Below are positions 1-8,596 of a stretch of DNA of 64,000 nucleotides, piece by piece. The position numbers and the translations under genes were made by a program. The number at the start of each line of letters is the position of its first letter. Positions within the stretch are counted from its first letter, which is position 1. Below the pieces are notes generated by a model that saw nothing but the letters and a program-made list of their open reading frames with translations, was not told the DNA's origin and made no database searches. The DNA is from an uncultured Eubacteriales bacterium (GTDB taxonomy: Bacteria; Bacillota; Clostridia; Oscillospirales; Acutalibacteraceae): assembly GCA_934541115.1 (NCBI GenBank), contig CAKTDF010000001.1, forward strand, positions 62,001-126,000. The letters run 5' to 3'.

Positions 1-277
1 TCGGAACGTTGGGGTCGAGCGGACGGGGGTCAGCCGAAAATTCCTGGCCGGATTTAACGCCTGCTTCAATGAGGGTATTCATGAGGTCATAAACCGGTTG
101 CAGAACGCCGAGGCCGAAGGAAGTTACAAGGTGATTGTACTTCGACGTGACCGGAACCATTTTTTCGGCTCCGAACGCTTCGCCGAACATGACGAGCGTT
201 TTCATGACCTTTGCCATTGTTGCGCCTTTTGAGCCGTCAAGAATGGACTGTTGTTCTTCGTTTAAGATCATTGACAT
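1..277 (-). CDS. Aconitase X family protein, N-terminal part (runs off the window)
   Basis: This is the first 92 residues of a gene that continues beyond the left edge. The translation opens MSMILNEEQQSILDG and continues with KTLVMFGEAFGAEKMVPV, the typical N-terminus of the AcnX/DUF521 large-subunit family. Those enzymes are aconitase-like dehydratases that act on hydroxyproline or mevalonate-5-phosphate in characterised members. The start at 277 is chosen because GGGAGG lies 11 nt upstream; a second ATG at 271 would be 17 nt away. A promoter (332-360) and a leader hairpin (301-320) precede it. The catalytic cysteines and Fe-S ligands would lie outside the window, so the substrate cannot be judged. 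Confidence 0.75.
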   Translation of the reverse strand, partial: MSMILNEEQQSILDGSKGATMAKVMKTLVMFGEAFGAEKMVPVTSKYNHLVTSFGLGVLQPVYDLMNTLIEAGVKSGQEFSADPRPLDPNVP

Positions 278-300
278 TTTACTTTTTTCCTCCCTTTTTC

Positions 301-320
301 CGTGTCGAAAATCCGACACG
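301..320 (-). promoter_or_regulatory. Short perfect hairpin in the aconitase-X leader
   Basis: The arms CGTGTCG and CGACACG are separated by six bases. They lie between the -10 element and the ribosome binding site, so the hairpin is transcribed or acts as a dyad operator just downstream of the start site. Its function is unknown. Confidence 0.4.
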
Positions 321-331
321 AAGCTAATTTA

Positions 332-360
332 AGACTACTATTCTTTGCCTCTCTTGTCAA
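332..360 (-). promoter_or_regulatory. Promoter for the aconitase-X gene
   Basis: Read on the minus strand, TTGACA (355-360) and TAGTCT (332-337) are separated by exactly 17 bp. The -35 is a full match; the -10 keeps the TA and final T. Confidence 0.6.
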
Positions 361-475
361 GAGAAATGTCAGATAAATTTCGTTGTCTGCCTTTTCCGAA
401 ACCATTTTTGCCGTGTATCACCGTATGCCGTATTTTGTCGTTTTTTGTACTTGCCGAAGATGATTCACTAAAAAA

Positions 476-698
476 GGGGCTGTCGCATTTAGATGCAGAA
501 AGCGTTTTCTTTGCCCCGAAGCTGTATGTAGATACCGCGAGTGGGCAAAAAAAACGCTTAAAAGAGCAAAATTATTTTCAATATCATCAAGAAGTAAAGA
601 CTATATTCCATATGAAGCTCTGATTTTGACAGGTCTCGTGAAATATAGTCTTTTTCTTTTTGTTTTGCTCTTTGGTCTGCGCTAAATGCGACAGCTCC
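476..698. mobile_element. MITE-like palindromic element with 17-bp terminal inverted repeats
   Basis: The left end GGGGCTGTCGCATTTAG (476-492) matches the reverse complement of the right end (682-698) at 16 of 17 positions. Weaker pairing continues inward through a CTGC motif. Two further inverted pairs are nested inside: AAAGAGCAAAA (561-571) with its complement (663-673), and AAAGACTATATT (596-607) with its complement (642-653). The 223-bp element has no open frame of its own. Ends beginning GGGGCTGT are common in IS1182/ISL3-like transposons, so this may be a non-autonomous relative. Both flanks are A-rich, so no target duplication can be assigned with confidence. Confidence 0.6.
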
Positions 699-720
699 AA
701 AGTTTTCAGGCGCGGTGGGC

Positions 721-2001
721 TTAATTTGAGGCCGACAAAAGGGCAATGTTCTTTTCCATTAAATCGAAAAAGGTTTTCACAATTTTTTCGTCCTCTTCGT
801 TTCCTCTCACGCACATCGAAAGAGTCAGTTCGCCCGCAAAAGACGTTGCGGAAAGAAGGGCATATGGCTTGTATTTGACTGCACCGGTCATGTAGCCGTC
901 ATAGGGTGCGTGACCTGAAAGAGAAAGCTTGTCTTGCTCAAGAATACCAATGTTGCTCATGGCCAGCAGGGGATTACTGTATCCGATTTTGATGATCTCC
1001 TCCGAGACTGCCTGCGGCATAATGCTGTATCCGAGCTTGAGGAGCGGCAGACCGTAAAGCCCCATAAATTTATCCTTTTTGAAGCGTTCAACGCTCTTTT
1101 TGGTGTACTCCAGCGTTTCAAAAATATCAGACCCGAGTCTCGGAATACGGCACTGCATGAACGCCGTCTGATTCGTGATTCCGGTGTCCTCGGTTTCTTT
1201 CATGTGTCTGCGAAGGTCGATTGCGCAGGATATTGTTACACTTTCGCTGCTGTCGTATCCGGCAAGCTCATAAAGGCTTTGAAAATATGCCGCAACGAGG
1301 GAATCATTGACGGTTGCTCCGTGTGCTTTTCCGCTCTTTATGAGTGCGGAAAAGCGGGACTTGTCAATTTTGCGCTTGCTGATGAACGAGCGGTCAAGAA
1401 TGTTGTTTTCTGTGAACGGAAAGCGGTGCTTGTCTTTTGCACAGACGTTTTTATAAAGATTTTCCGCAATTTTCTTTTCGGTTTTTGAATAGTCCTCGTA
1501 TACCTCTTCAAACGAGCGTGACCCGTTTTTGATGCCGAGCGGACTTATGCCCTTTCCGGCGTAATCGCTGTAATTTTTGCAGAGTGCTTTAAGAAAGTAT
1601 TTGAAGTCTCCGCCGTCCATGCACATATGGTTTTCAATAACACAAAGCACGCTTCCTCCCTCATGGAAGAAAACCGCAACCTGAATCTGAAGGTCGTTTT
1701 CCGGCGGAATGTACTGTGTCAGAAACTCGTTGATTGCACTTTCAAGGTCATCCGGACGGGAAACATGGAGAACATCGTCAATATTGTAATCGGCAACTCT
1801 CCAATAGGTTTTAAGCTTTATGTCTCTGAAGGAGGAATGCAGAACCGGTGCTTTTTCAAGAAAACAGATAAGCACCGTTTTGAGAATGTTTATGTCAATT
1901 TCAAAGTCATAGCGCAGTTCAACGTGAACCATTCGGTCGTTGAAATCACGAAACAGGTAATGCATTTTATCCCAGAGCTCGGCTTTCAGTGTTCTTTCCA
2001 T
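721..2001 (-). CDS. Condensation/alcohol-acetyltransferase-like acyltransferase
   Basis: The 426-residue protein has the architecture of the CoA-dependent acyltransferase superfamily (condensation domains, alcohol O-acetyltransferases, wax synthases). The active-site motif is visible as N-H-M-C-M-D-G: H125 would be the general base, followed by D129-G130. It has no carrier or adenylation domain, so it is a free-standing transferase. Donor and acceptor are unknown; transfer to an alcohol, lipid or glycan is possible. The gene overlaps the upstream membrane-protein gene by 16 nt, which suggests translational coupling and joint function. The frame ends just right of the MITE-like element. Confidence 0.6.
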   Translation of the reverse strand: MERTLKAELWDKMHYLFRDFNDRMVHVELRYDFEIDINILKTVLICFLEKAPVLHSSFRDIKLKTYWRVADYNIDDVLHVSRPDDLESAINEFLTQYIPPENDLQIQVAVFFHEGGSVLCVIENHMCMDGGDFKYFLKALCKNYSDYAGKGISPLGIKNGSRSFEEVYEDYSKTEKKIAENLYKNVCAKDKHRFPFTENNILDRSFISKRKIDKSRFSALIKSGKAHGATVNDSLVAAYFQSLYELAGYDSSESVTISCAIDLRRHMKETEDTGITNQTAFMQCRIPRLGSDIFETLEYTKKSVERFKKDKFMGLYGLPLLKLGYSIMPQAVSEEIIKIGYSNPLLAMSNIGILEQDKLSLSGHAPYDGYMTGAVKYKPYALLSATSFAGELTLSMCVRGNEEDEKIVKTFFDLMEKNIALLSASN

Positions 2002-2798
2002 GCGTCTTCCACCTCCGGTTTATATGAATACTTTTTGTTGTGAATCAAAACGCCGACTACGATAAGCAGATCGAGCAGTACGGCGCCGAGGAACATGAAT
2101 CTCCACGGGTACCAGGCGATGACTCCCAAAAGACCGAGAATGACATATGTGAATGCCGTGATAACAGGAACGGTAATAAGGGCGTTTACAATAAGCAGTC
2201 GTTGTTTTGTTGCTGCCGCAAGAATAAAGTCAGTGATGAACATGACGCCGACAGCGCCGAGTATGACAAGATATGCCATATCAAAGTCAAAAAGAATGCG
2301 TATAAAGAGAAAGACGAACTGAGCGAGCACCATCACGCTTCCGGCAACGAGCAGGCGCAAAACGAAGTATAAAAAGTGGTGCTTATGAAGGAGATAAACG
2401 CCCAAAAGCATAAGCCCGATGAAAACGCCGGTTGCCGCGCCCTCAATGATGAGCCATGTCGGATGCCAGACATCGGCAATAAAGCCGATGAGCAGATACA
2501 CAATTACAGAAAGAAGCATAGTTCCGCCGCAGACAAAAGGCGCAGCCTTAAGAAGCTTTTTTTCTTTGACCTCCTGAAGGTATTTTTGATAATCTGAAAG
2601 GATTCTTTTTTCGTTGTATTCGTCAATGATGAGCTCGTGTAGAACCTTTTCGTCAGAGAGCCCTCTTTTTTTAACCTCCTGCGTCCTCATATCCATTTCT
2701 TCAAGCTCGCGCTTTTTGAAAATGAAGACAAGAGGAGAATTGCCCTCTTTTTTCATTACACTTTCAATGTGACCGCAGTAATCGTAGTTACGCTTCAT
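1986..2798 (-). CDS. Polytopic membrane protein of unknown function
   Basis: The 270-residue protein has a soluble N-terminus of about 90 residues, opening MKRNYDYCGHIESVMKKEG and rich in Glu and Lys. About six hydrophobic helices follow to residue 260, then a short charged tail. I do not recognise a named family with certainty. The start at 2798 is preferred over an in-frame ATG at 2843 because the extra residues are not conserved-looking and GGAAAGG lies about 14 nt upstream of 2798. An alternative start at the later MDMRTQ is possible but has no clear ribosome binding site. It is coupled to the downstream acyltransferase, so it may present a membrane substrate. Confidence 0.55.
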   Translation of the reverse strand: MKRNYDYCGHIESVMKKEGNSPLVFIFKKRELEEMDMRTQEVKKRGLSDEKVLHELIIDEYNEKRILSDYQKYLQEVKEKKLLKAAPFVCGGTMLLSVIVYLLIGFIADVWHPTWLIIEGAATGVFIGLMLLGVYLLHKHHFLYFVLRLLVAGSVMVLAQFVFLFIRILFDFDMAYLVILGAVGVMFITDFILAAATKQRLLIVNALITVPVITAFTYVILGLLGVIAWYPWRFMFLGAVLLDLLIVVGVLIHNKKYSYKPEVEDAWKEH

Positions 2799-3129
2799 AG
2801 AAATAATCTTGGCCTTTCCGGCTGCAAATATTACAAAGAGCAATCACGGTAAGCCCCCGCCGCAGCCGCACAAGGCGTGATTGAATTACATTTCTTCAAA
2901 ATCTATGCCGGGGAAAATTCTGAAAAAATATAATTTGGGTTTGACGCGGTTTTTGCGCCGAACCTCCTTTTGTATATGTACAACAATAGCAGATTTGTCG
3001 CTGAAATTCAAGGCAACAGACGTATTTTCACCTTATTACTTTTTCTGCGTATGATGATACTGAGCATTAGGTGCAAGTCATAAATGCAAATATCCGTGGC
3101 ATATCTTTCACGGAATTTCGGCATACTCG

Positions 3130-3175
3130 GGGCAATAGCGCACAATTGAGGTGTGTGAATTGTGCGCTGTTGCCC
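3130..3175 (+). promoter_or_regulatory. 18-bp-stem hairpin immediately upstream of feoA
   Basis: The arms 3130-3147 and 3158-3175 pair over 18 bp with one G-U wobble around a 10-nt loop. The 3' arm ends 8 nt before the AAAGGA ribosome binding site of feoA and is not followed by a classic T-run. It could control feoAB translation, protect the mRNA or be an operator. The rest of the 2799-3198 gap holds no gene and no other motif that I can name. Confidence 0.5.
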
Positions 3176-3198
3176 TAAAAAAGAAAGGATTGGAACAG

Positions 3199-3420
3199 AT
3201 GAAAAAGCTCTCCGCCCTTATACAGGGCGAAAATGCAACCGTTCGGAATGTTCTGACCGAGGGTGCAATGCGCCGCCGATTTCAGGAGCTTGGGCTGGTT
3301 CCGGGAACAGAAGTTTCCTGCCTTCAAAAAAGCTTTTTCGGTGGGCTTAAATCATATCTTATCAAGGACGCCGTTATCGCTATTCGTGATGAGGACGCGG
3401 ACGGCGTAATAATATACTGA
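3199..3420 (+). CDS. feoA: FeoA, ferrous iron transport accessory protein
   Basis: The 73-residue cytosolic SH3-like protein has the FeoA pattern: a Gly-rich opening, then RRFQELGLVPGTEV, and a C-terminal beta strand. FeoA partners FeoB in Fe(II) uptake. The start at 3199 follows AAAGGA by 9 nt; an upstream GTG at 3151 lies inside the hairpin and is rejected. It is followed 79 nt later by feoB, the usual operon order. Confidence 0.9.
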   Translation: MKKLSALIQGENATVRNVLTEGAMRRRFQELGLVPGTEVSCLQKSFFGGLKSYLIKDAVIAIRDEDADGVIIY

Positions 3421-3499
3421 GCAGCTGCCGACCGGCGAAGAACGCATTTTTGACAAAAAGGCTTCCGTTTGGCCGGCGCTTGCAGGAGAGGGTGCAGCT

Positions 3500-5614
3500 A
3501 TGGGTCTTTCAGGAACATCGACCGGAAAAAATGCGGCGGAAAAGTCTTTTGACCTTTCAAAAACCACAAGGACTGTTGTTGCTCTTGCCGGAAATCCGAA
3601 TGTCGGCAAGAGCACTGTTTTCAATGCTTTGACGGGAATGCACCAGCACACCGGAAACTGGCCGGGCAAGACCGTCACCTCTGCTTTCGGCTTTTTTTCC
3701 GAAAAGGGAAAGGATTTTTTGCTCGTTGACCTTCCGGGAACATACTCGCTTTTTCCCCATTCGCGCGAGGAGACCGTTGCAAGAGACTTCCTCTGCTTTG
3801 AAAAAAGCGAGGTTGCCGTGGTTGTTTGCGATTGCACAATGCTTGAGCGGAGTCTGTCACTTGTTTATCAAGTGCTTGAAACAACGTCTGATGTTGTTGT
3901 CTGCCTTAATCTTGCGGACGAGGCTAAACGGAAAAACATACATATAGACCCAGAAAAGCTGGGGAAAAAGCTGGGCGTTCCGGTTGTTTTGACAGACGCA
4001 AAAAACGGCACCGGACTGGACGAACTCAAAAAAAGAATACTCGAGGCAAGCAACGGCAAAAAGCTTTTTAAGCCGCCGTTTTTTTATGATACGGCAGTTG
4101 AAACGGCTATTTCTTCAATAAGAGGCGTTGGAGAGGAAAAATCGCGCTTTGTTAAGGCGCAGTTGCTTTTCGGCAGCGAGGATTTTAGGGAGGAATATGA
4201 AAAGCAGAACGGAAAAAAGATATCCGAAAATGCAGAGCTTGAAGAAAGCCTTTCTGAAAGCAGGCAGCTGCTTTCGAGAACCTTTTTGACCGGGCGGGCG
4301 CTGCAAGACAGCATGACCCTTTCTCTGCTTTCGGCGGCAAAGGAGGCGGCAGAAACCGCAGTTGACCGCTCCGAGCGCAACGACAGCCTCGACAGACAGC
4401 TTGACCGACTGTTTACCGGAAAAAGAACGGGTATCCCGGTCATGCTGCTGCTTTTGGCCTTGGTATTTTTTATCACTATATACGCGGCAAACTATCCATC
4501 CCAGCTGTTGTCGGAACTGCTTTTTGCGCTCGGAGAAAAGCTGCGCTCGCTGCTTGAAAGGCTTTGTGCCGCCGAGTGGCTCTGCTCGCTTGTTGTTGAC
4601 GGTGTTTACAAAACGATGGCGTGGGTGGTTTCCGTTATGCTGCCGCCTATGGCGATTTTCTTCCCGCTGTTCACGCTGCTTGAAGATTTCGGCTATCTTC
4701 CGCGCGTTGCCTTCAATCTTGACCCCTGCTTCAAAAAATGCAGCGCCTGCGGAAAGCAAAGCCTTTGTATGTGTATGGGACTCGGCTGCAACGCGGCGGG
4801 TGTTGTGGGCTGCCGAATAATTGACTCAAAGCGCGAACGCCTGATTGCAATTCTGACCAACGCGTTCATGCCCTGCAACGGCAGATTCCCGACTATTATT
4901 ACGGTCATCTCATTGTTTTTCACCGCGTCGCTTTCTGCGCGTCTTAAACCGTTCGCTGCCGCCGGAATACTGACAATTGCAATAATTCTCAGCGTGTTGG
5001 CAACATTTTCTGCGTCGCGCTTGCTTTCAAAAACAGTTTTGCGCGGCGAAAGCTCGGCTTTTACGCTTGAAATGCCGCCATACCGTTTGCCAAAGCTCGG
5101 CTCGGTTCTTGTGCGTTCCGTTTTTGACCGCACACTGTTTGTTCTTTCAAGGGCGGTATGCGTTTCCGCACCGATGGGTCTTGTTATATGGGTTCTTGCG
5201 AATGTCAGGGTAGGCGGCGAAACGCTGATTGCGTATGCCTCCTCATTTCTTGACGCTCCGGGACGGCTTATGGGACTTGACGGCGTACTTTTGCTTGCGT
5301 TTTTCCTCGGCTTTCCGGCAAATGAAATTGTTTTGCCCGTTGCTCTGATGTGCTATACCTCGCAGGGCGTTCTGCTTGAAGCGTCAGACCTTTCTGCGGT
5401 TTTTGCGGTGCTTTCTCAAAACGGCTGGACGGCAGTTACGGGTGTCTGCTTTATTCTGTTTTCACTCATGCATTTTCCGTGTTCAACAACGCTCTTGACG
5501 GTGTATAAGGAGACGAAAAGTGTTAAATGGACGCTTTTGTCGTTCCTTTTGCCTACCGCTTACGGCTTTGCACTGTGTGTTATTGTGAACCTCGTTTCAA
5601 AGCTGTTTACCTGA
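3500..5614 (+). CDS. feoB: FeoB, ferrous iron transporter
   Basis: The 704-residue protein couples an N-terminal G-protein domain to a membrane permease for Fe(II). GTPase motifs are clear: G1 GNPNVGKST (31-39), G3 DLPG (77-80) and G4 NLAD (137-140). The Feo switch segment HTGNWPGKT lies between G1 and G3. A cytosolic helical linker runs to about residue 310, ending in the FeoB-type FTGKRTGIP. The membrane domain carries the gate motifs with conserved cysteines (CNAAGVVGCR and MPCNGRFP) and a second half near residue 540. AGGAGAGG lies 8 nt before the ATG. A related small protein, the FeoB-associated Cys-rich membrane protein, lies far away at 63.6 kb. Confidence 0.95.
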   Translation: MGLSGTSTGKNAAEKSFDLSKTTRTVVALAGNPNVGKSTVFNALTGMHQHTGNWPGKTVTSAFGFFSEKGKDFLLVDLPGTYSLFPHSREETVARDFLCFEKSEVAVVVCDCTMLERSLSLVYQVLETTSDVVVCLNLADEAKRKNIHIDPEKLGKKLGVPVVLTDAKNGTGLDELKKRILEASNGKKLFKPPFFYDTAVETAISSIRGVGEEKSRFVKAQLLFGSEDFREEYEKQNGKKISENAELEESLSESRQLLSRTFLTGRALQDSMTLSLLSAAKEAAETAVDRSERNDSLDRQLDRLFTGKRTGIPVMLLLLALVFFITIYAANYPSQLLSELLFALGEKLRSLLERLCAAEWLCSLVVDGVYKTMAWVVSVMLPPMAIFFPLFTLLEDFGYLPRVAFNLDPCFKKCSACGKQSLCMCMGLGCNAAGVVGCRIIDSKRERLIAILTNAFMPCNGRFPTIITVISLFFTASLSARLKPFAAAGILTIAIILSVLATFSASRLLSKTVLRGESSAFTLEMPPYRLPKLGSVLVRSVFDRTLFVLSRAVCVSAPMGLVIWVLANVRVGGETLIAYASSFLDAPGRLMGLDGVLLLAFFLGFPANEIVLPVALMCYTSQGVLLEASDLSAVFAVLSQNGWTAVTGVCFILFSLMHFPCSTTLLTVYKETKSVKWTLLSFLLPTAYGFALCVIVNLVSKLFT

Positions 5615-5665
5615 TAATTATACAAAAATGTGCATTTCCGGGAATTTTTAACAGCCGTGCGGTGC

Positions 5666-5694
5666 TTGAAAAAGGCGTGAAAATAGTGTATAAT
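5666..5694 (+). promoter_or_regulatory. Promoter for the flavoprotein-cmk-plsC-ispH operon
   Basis: TTGAAA (5666-5671) and TATAAT (5689-5694) are separated by 17 bp. They lie about 60 bp before the flavoprotein start and after the feoB stop. Confidence 0.75.
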
Positions 5695-5755
5695 ACCGCA
5701 GATATGATAAATGATTTGAAACTAAAGCGGCTTTTCCGCTTTGAGGAAGAAAATA

Positions 5756-6994
5756 ATGAGTGAAAAGGTTTTGATAATCGGCGGCGGAGCGGCAGGGCTC
5801 ACCGCCGCAGCCTTTGCGGCGCAGAATGGTGCGGACGTTACCGTTGCCGAACGGAATGAAAGACCTGCGCGCAAGGTCATGATAACCGGCAAAGGACGCT
5901 GCAATGTTACAAATTCATGCTTTATGCTGAGCGAGCTTGTTGCCGCTGTGCCGACCAACGGACGCTTTCTTAACGGAGCGTTTTCGCGCTTTATGCCGGC
6001 GGACACCATGGAGCTTTTTGAATCGCTCGGCGTTCCTCTCAAGGTTGAAAGGGGCAACCGCGTTTTTCCTGTTTCGGACAAGGCGGTTGATATTGTTGAC
6101 GCGCTGGTTAAAAATGCCGTCGGCAGCGGAGCGAGAATAATTAACGAACGCGTTTCATCTTTGATAATAAATGACGGAAAGCTTGAGGGTGCGGTCTTTG
6201 AGAGCGGAGAAAAATTTTTCTGTTCACGTGCCGTTGTTGCAACAGGCGGACTTTCATACCCGCAGACAGGCTCAACCGGAGACGGATATGAGCTTGCAAA
6301 GCAGGCGGGACACAATATAATTGAACCTCACCCGTCACTTGTTCCTCTCGTTTGCCACGAGGGCTTTTGCTCCGATCTGCAGGGACTCTCGCTGCGCAAT
6401 ATAGAAATTACTGTTGTTGACAGCCAAAATTATCGCGAGATATACCGCGATTTCGGCGAAATGCTGTTTACCCACTACGGCGTGTCGGGTCCTGTTGTGC
6501 TCAGTGCGAGCGCACATATGAAAGATATTACGCCGGGAAAATATGAAATACACATTGATCTCAAACCGGCGCTCTCTCATGAGCAGCTTGACGCAAGAGT
6601 TCAAAGGGATTTTCTTGAATGTGCCAACAAAAATTTTATCAATGCGCTGGACAAGCTGTTGCCCAAAAAGCTCGTTCCCGTTATAGTCCGTTTGAGCAGA
6701 ATTAAGCCGTCAACAAAGGTCAATCAGGTAACAAAGCGGCAGCGCGCGCAGTTGATTACGCTCCTCAAAGATTTGAAAGTGACCGTTTTGAGAACAAGAC
6801 CTATTGAAGAAGCTATCATCACCTGCGGCGGCGTTGACACAAAGGAGATAGACCCGAGAACAATGCAGTCTAAGCTTTTGACGGGGCTGTTTTTTGCCGG
6901 AGAGGTCATTGACGTTGACGCTTATACGGGCGGATTCAATTTGCAGATCGCCTTTTCAACCGGACGTCTTGCCGGGTTGAGTGCGGTTCAATAA
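5756..6994 (+). CDS. NAD(P)/FAD-dependent oxidoreductase, BaiN/YhiN (HI0933) family
   Basis: The 412-residue flavoprotein has the dinucleotide-binding motif GGGAAG at residues 9-14 and the family signature TGKGRCNVTN near residue 42. The second conserved segment ATGGLSYPQTGSTGDGY and the C-terminal TGGFNLQIAFSTGRLAG also fit the HI0933-like family. The best-studied relative (BaiN) reduces bile-acid intermediates, but most members have no known substrate and I would not transfer that function. The start at 5756 follows GAGGA by 8 nt; a TTG 15 nt upstream is rejected. It heads a run with cmk, plsC and ispH-rpsA. Confidence 0.85.
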   Translation: MSEKVLIIGGGAAGLTAAAFAAQNGADVTVAERNERPARKVMITGKGRCNVTNSCFMLSELVAAVPTNGRFLNGAFSRFMPADTMELFESLGVPLKVERGNRVFPVSDKAVDIVDALVKNAVGSGARIINERVSSLIINDGKLEGAVFESGEKFFCSRAVVATGGLSYPQTGSTGDGYELAKQAGHNIIEPHPSLVPLVCHEGFCSDLQGLSLRNIEITVVDSQNYREIYRDFGEMLFTHYGVSGPVVLSASAHMKDITPGKYEIHIDLKPALSHEQLDARVQRDFLECANKNFINALDKLLPKKLVPVIVRLSRIKPSTKVNQVTKRQRAQLITLLKDLKVTVLRTRPIEEAIITCGGVDTKEIDPRTMQSKLLTGLFFAGEVIDVDAYTGGFNLQIAFSTGRLAGLSAVQ

Positions 6995-7026
6995 AAAAAT
7001 ACAGTGAAATATAAGGAGAACGAAAC

Positions 7027-7692
7027 ATGATAAACGTTGCAATCGACGGCCCTGCCGGCGCAGGAAAAAGCACAATTTCAAGAGCTGCCGCAAAGGAGCT
7101 TGGCTTTATCTATATTGACACGGGTGCGCTGTATCGCACCGTGGGTCTCAACGCGCTGAGAAAAGGCGCAGACCTTGCAGACCCCGAAAGCATTGCCGCA
7201 ACTCTCACCGATGATTTAAAGGTTGAGCTGCGCTTTGTTGACGGCGAACAGAAAATGTTCCTTGGCGGTGAGGACGTCTCTCTTGAAATTCGCACTCCGG
7301 AGGCGTCAATGGCGGCGTCAAAGGTTTCCGCAGTGCCGGCTGTGCGCGAATATCTTTTTGATTTGCAGAAAAAGCTTGCGCATGAAAACGACTGCATAAT
7401 GGACGGGCGCGACATCGGAACTGTCGTTCTGCCGGATGCAAAGGTCAAGATTTTTCTCACCGCATCTCCGGAATCACGCGCAAGGCGCAGATATGATGAA
7501 TTGAAAGAAAAGGGTATGGACGTAAAATATGAGGACGTTCTTGCCGACATGAAGGAACGCGATTACAACGATTCTCATCGCGAAATAGCACCGCTTAAGC
7601 CTGCCGACGACGCAATTCTGCTTGACACAAGCGGATTTGAGCTTGAAAGGTCGGTTGCGCTCATAATTAAAACAATAAAGGACAATATATAA
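7027..7692 (+). CDS. cmk: Cytidylate kinase
   Basis: The 221-residue enzyme phosphorylates CMP and dCMP with ATP. The P-loop GPAGAGKST is at residues 8-16, followed by the CMP-binding YIDTGALYR. The DGRDIGT segment and the RARRR lid arginines are present, and the length is normal for the family. AAGGAG precedes the ATG. It sits 32 nt after the flavoprotein gene. The cmk-plsC-ispH-rpsA order is a frequent Firmicutes grouping. Confidence 0.95.
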   Translation: MINVAIDGPAGAGKSTISRAAAKELGFIYIDTGALYRTVGLNALRKGADLADPESIAATLTDDLKVELRFVDGEQKMFLGGEDVSLEIRTPEASMAASKVSAVPAVREYLFDLQKKLAHENDCIMDGRDIGTVVLPDAKVKIFLTASPESRARRRYDELKEKGMDVKYEDVLADMKERDYNDSHREIAPLKPADDAILLDTSGFELERSVALIIKTIKDNI

Positions 7693-7697
7693 AGGAC

Positions 7698-7902
7698 AAG
7701 ATAATAGATAATAGATAATGGATAATAGATAATAGATATTTAAACCGCAACGGGTCAGCACACGACTTTAGAAATCCGATTTTGTAGGGGCGATTCACGA
7801 ATCGCCCATGAATTTGGCGGCTTTTGGCTCGTAGAAATTTAACCGCGATGTTTCTGCAACGCTGTCTAACGTCTAAAATCCAACATCCAACATCTAAAAT
7901 CT
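7698..7902. repeat. Repeat array 1 (modules A, C, B) between cmk and plsC
   Basis: It opens with tandem GATAATA/GATAATG units (module A) and contains one REP-like hairpin GTAG plus GGGCGATTC...GAATCGCCC (7784-7807). It ends with TCTAACG/TCCAACA units (module B). No gene is present. Confidence 0.85.
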
Positions 7903-7954
7903 GCCTGCCTCTTTTGGGGCTGCGGCGTAATATTGCTTTAAGGTGTGATAAAAA

Positions 7955-8596
7955 GTGAAGTTTGACTTTTCCTCTCCCTTTGAAGGGCGATGGTACAATG
8001 TCATGCGCCCTGCTGTGCGCGGTATCGTTTCGCTGAAATTTAAGGTCCATTCTTTCGGGGAAGAGAATATTCCGCCAGAGGGCGCGTTTATCCTCGCCGC
8101 GAACCATATTTATGCGTTCGACCCTTTGATGATCATTTCGCGCTGTCCACGCACGCTGCATTTTATGGCAAAGGAAGAGCTTTTTAAAAATCCGGTTTTC
8201 GCAGCTTTCCTCAAAAGCATGAACGCCTTCCCCGTCAGACGGCAGAAAAGCGATATAAAGGCTCTTGAATATGCAAAAAAGATAATCTCGCTCGGTTGGG
8301 TGCTCGGAATTTTTCCGGAGGGCTCACGCTCAAAAGATGCGCTGCCGAAAACGGCTAAAAACGGCGTTTCTTATCTTGCCGCAAAGACGGGTGCAGACGT
8401 TCTGCCGGTGAGCATTTATAAAACGCCCGGAGACAGCCGCCGCCGTCCGGTTATAACAATACGCTTTGGAAAGCTCATCAAAAACAGCTCTCTTGCCTTT
8501 TCAAAAGAATATTCATCTCAGAATTTGCGGCTTGCGAGCGAGAGCATTATGGAAAAAATCGTTGAGCTCTGGTCAATGAAGCACGGAGAACAGTAA
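7955..8596 (+). CDS. plsC: 1-acyl-sn-glycerol-3-phosphate acyltransferase
   Basis: The 213-residue membrane-associated enzyme acylates lysophosphatidic acid to phosphatidic acid in phospholipid synthesis. The catalytic motif NHIYAFD (residues 50-56, NHxxxxD) and the glycerol-phosphate-binding FPEGSR (120-125) are intact. The start is GTG at 7955, about 9 nt after AAGGTG. The gene ends inside the ispH-rpsA start codon (1-nt overlap). Repeat array 1 separates it from cmk, so it may be transcribed from within or through that array. Confidence 0.9.
   Translation: MKFDFSSPFEGRWYNVMRPAVRGIVSLKFKVHSFGEENIPPEGAFILAANHIYAFDPLMIISRCPRTLHFMAKEELFKNPVFAAFLKSMNAFPVRRQKSDIKALEYAKKIISLGWVLGIFPEGSRSKDALPKTAKNGVSYLAAKTGADVLPVSIYKTPGDSRRRPVITIRFGKLIKNSSLAFSKEYSSQNLRLASESIMEKIVELWSMKHGEQ

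Noticed and set aside
934..1488. 184-codon plus-strand frame opposite the acyltransferase gene
   Set aside because: It is antisense to a gene with an intact active-site motif; no SD is present.
3067..3090. A DtxR-like iron box upstream of feoA (TTAGGTGCAAG...)
   Set aside because: Only one half-site resembles an iron box and there is no dyad symmetry.
4115..4759. 214-codon minus-strand frame inside feoB
   Set aside because: It is a shadow of feoB codons, without promoter, SD or recognisable sequence.
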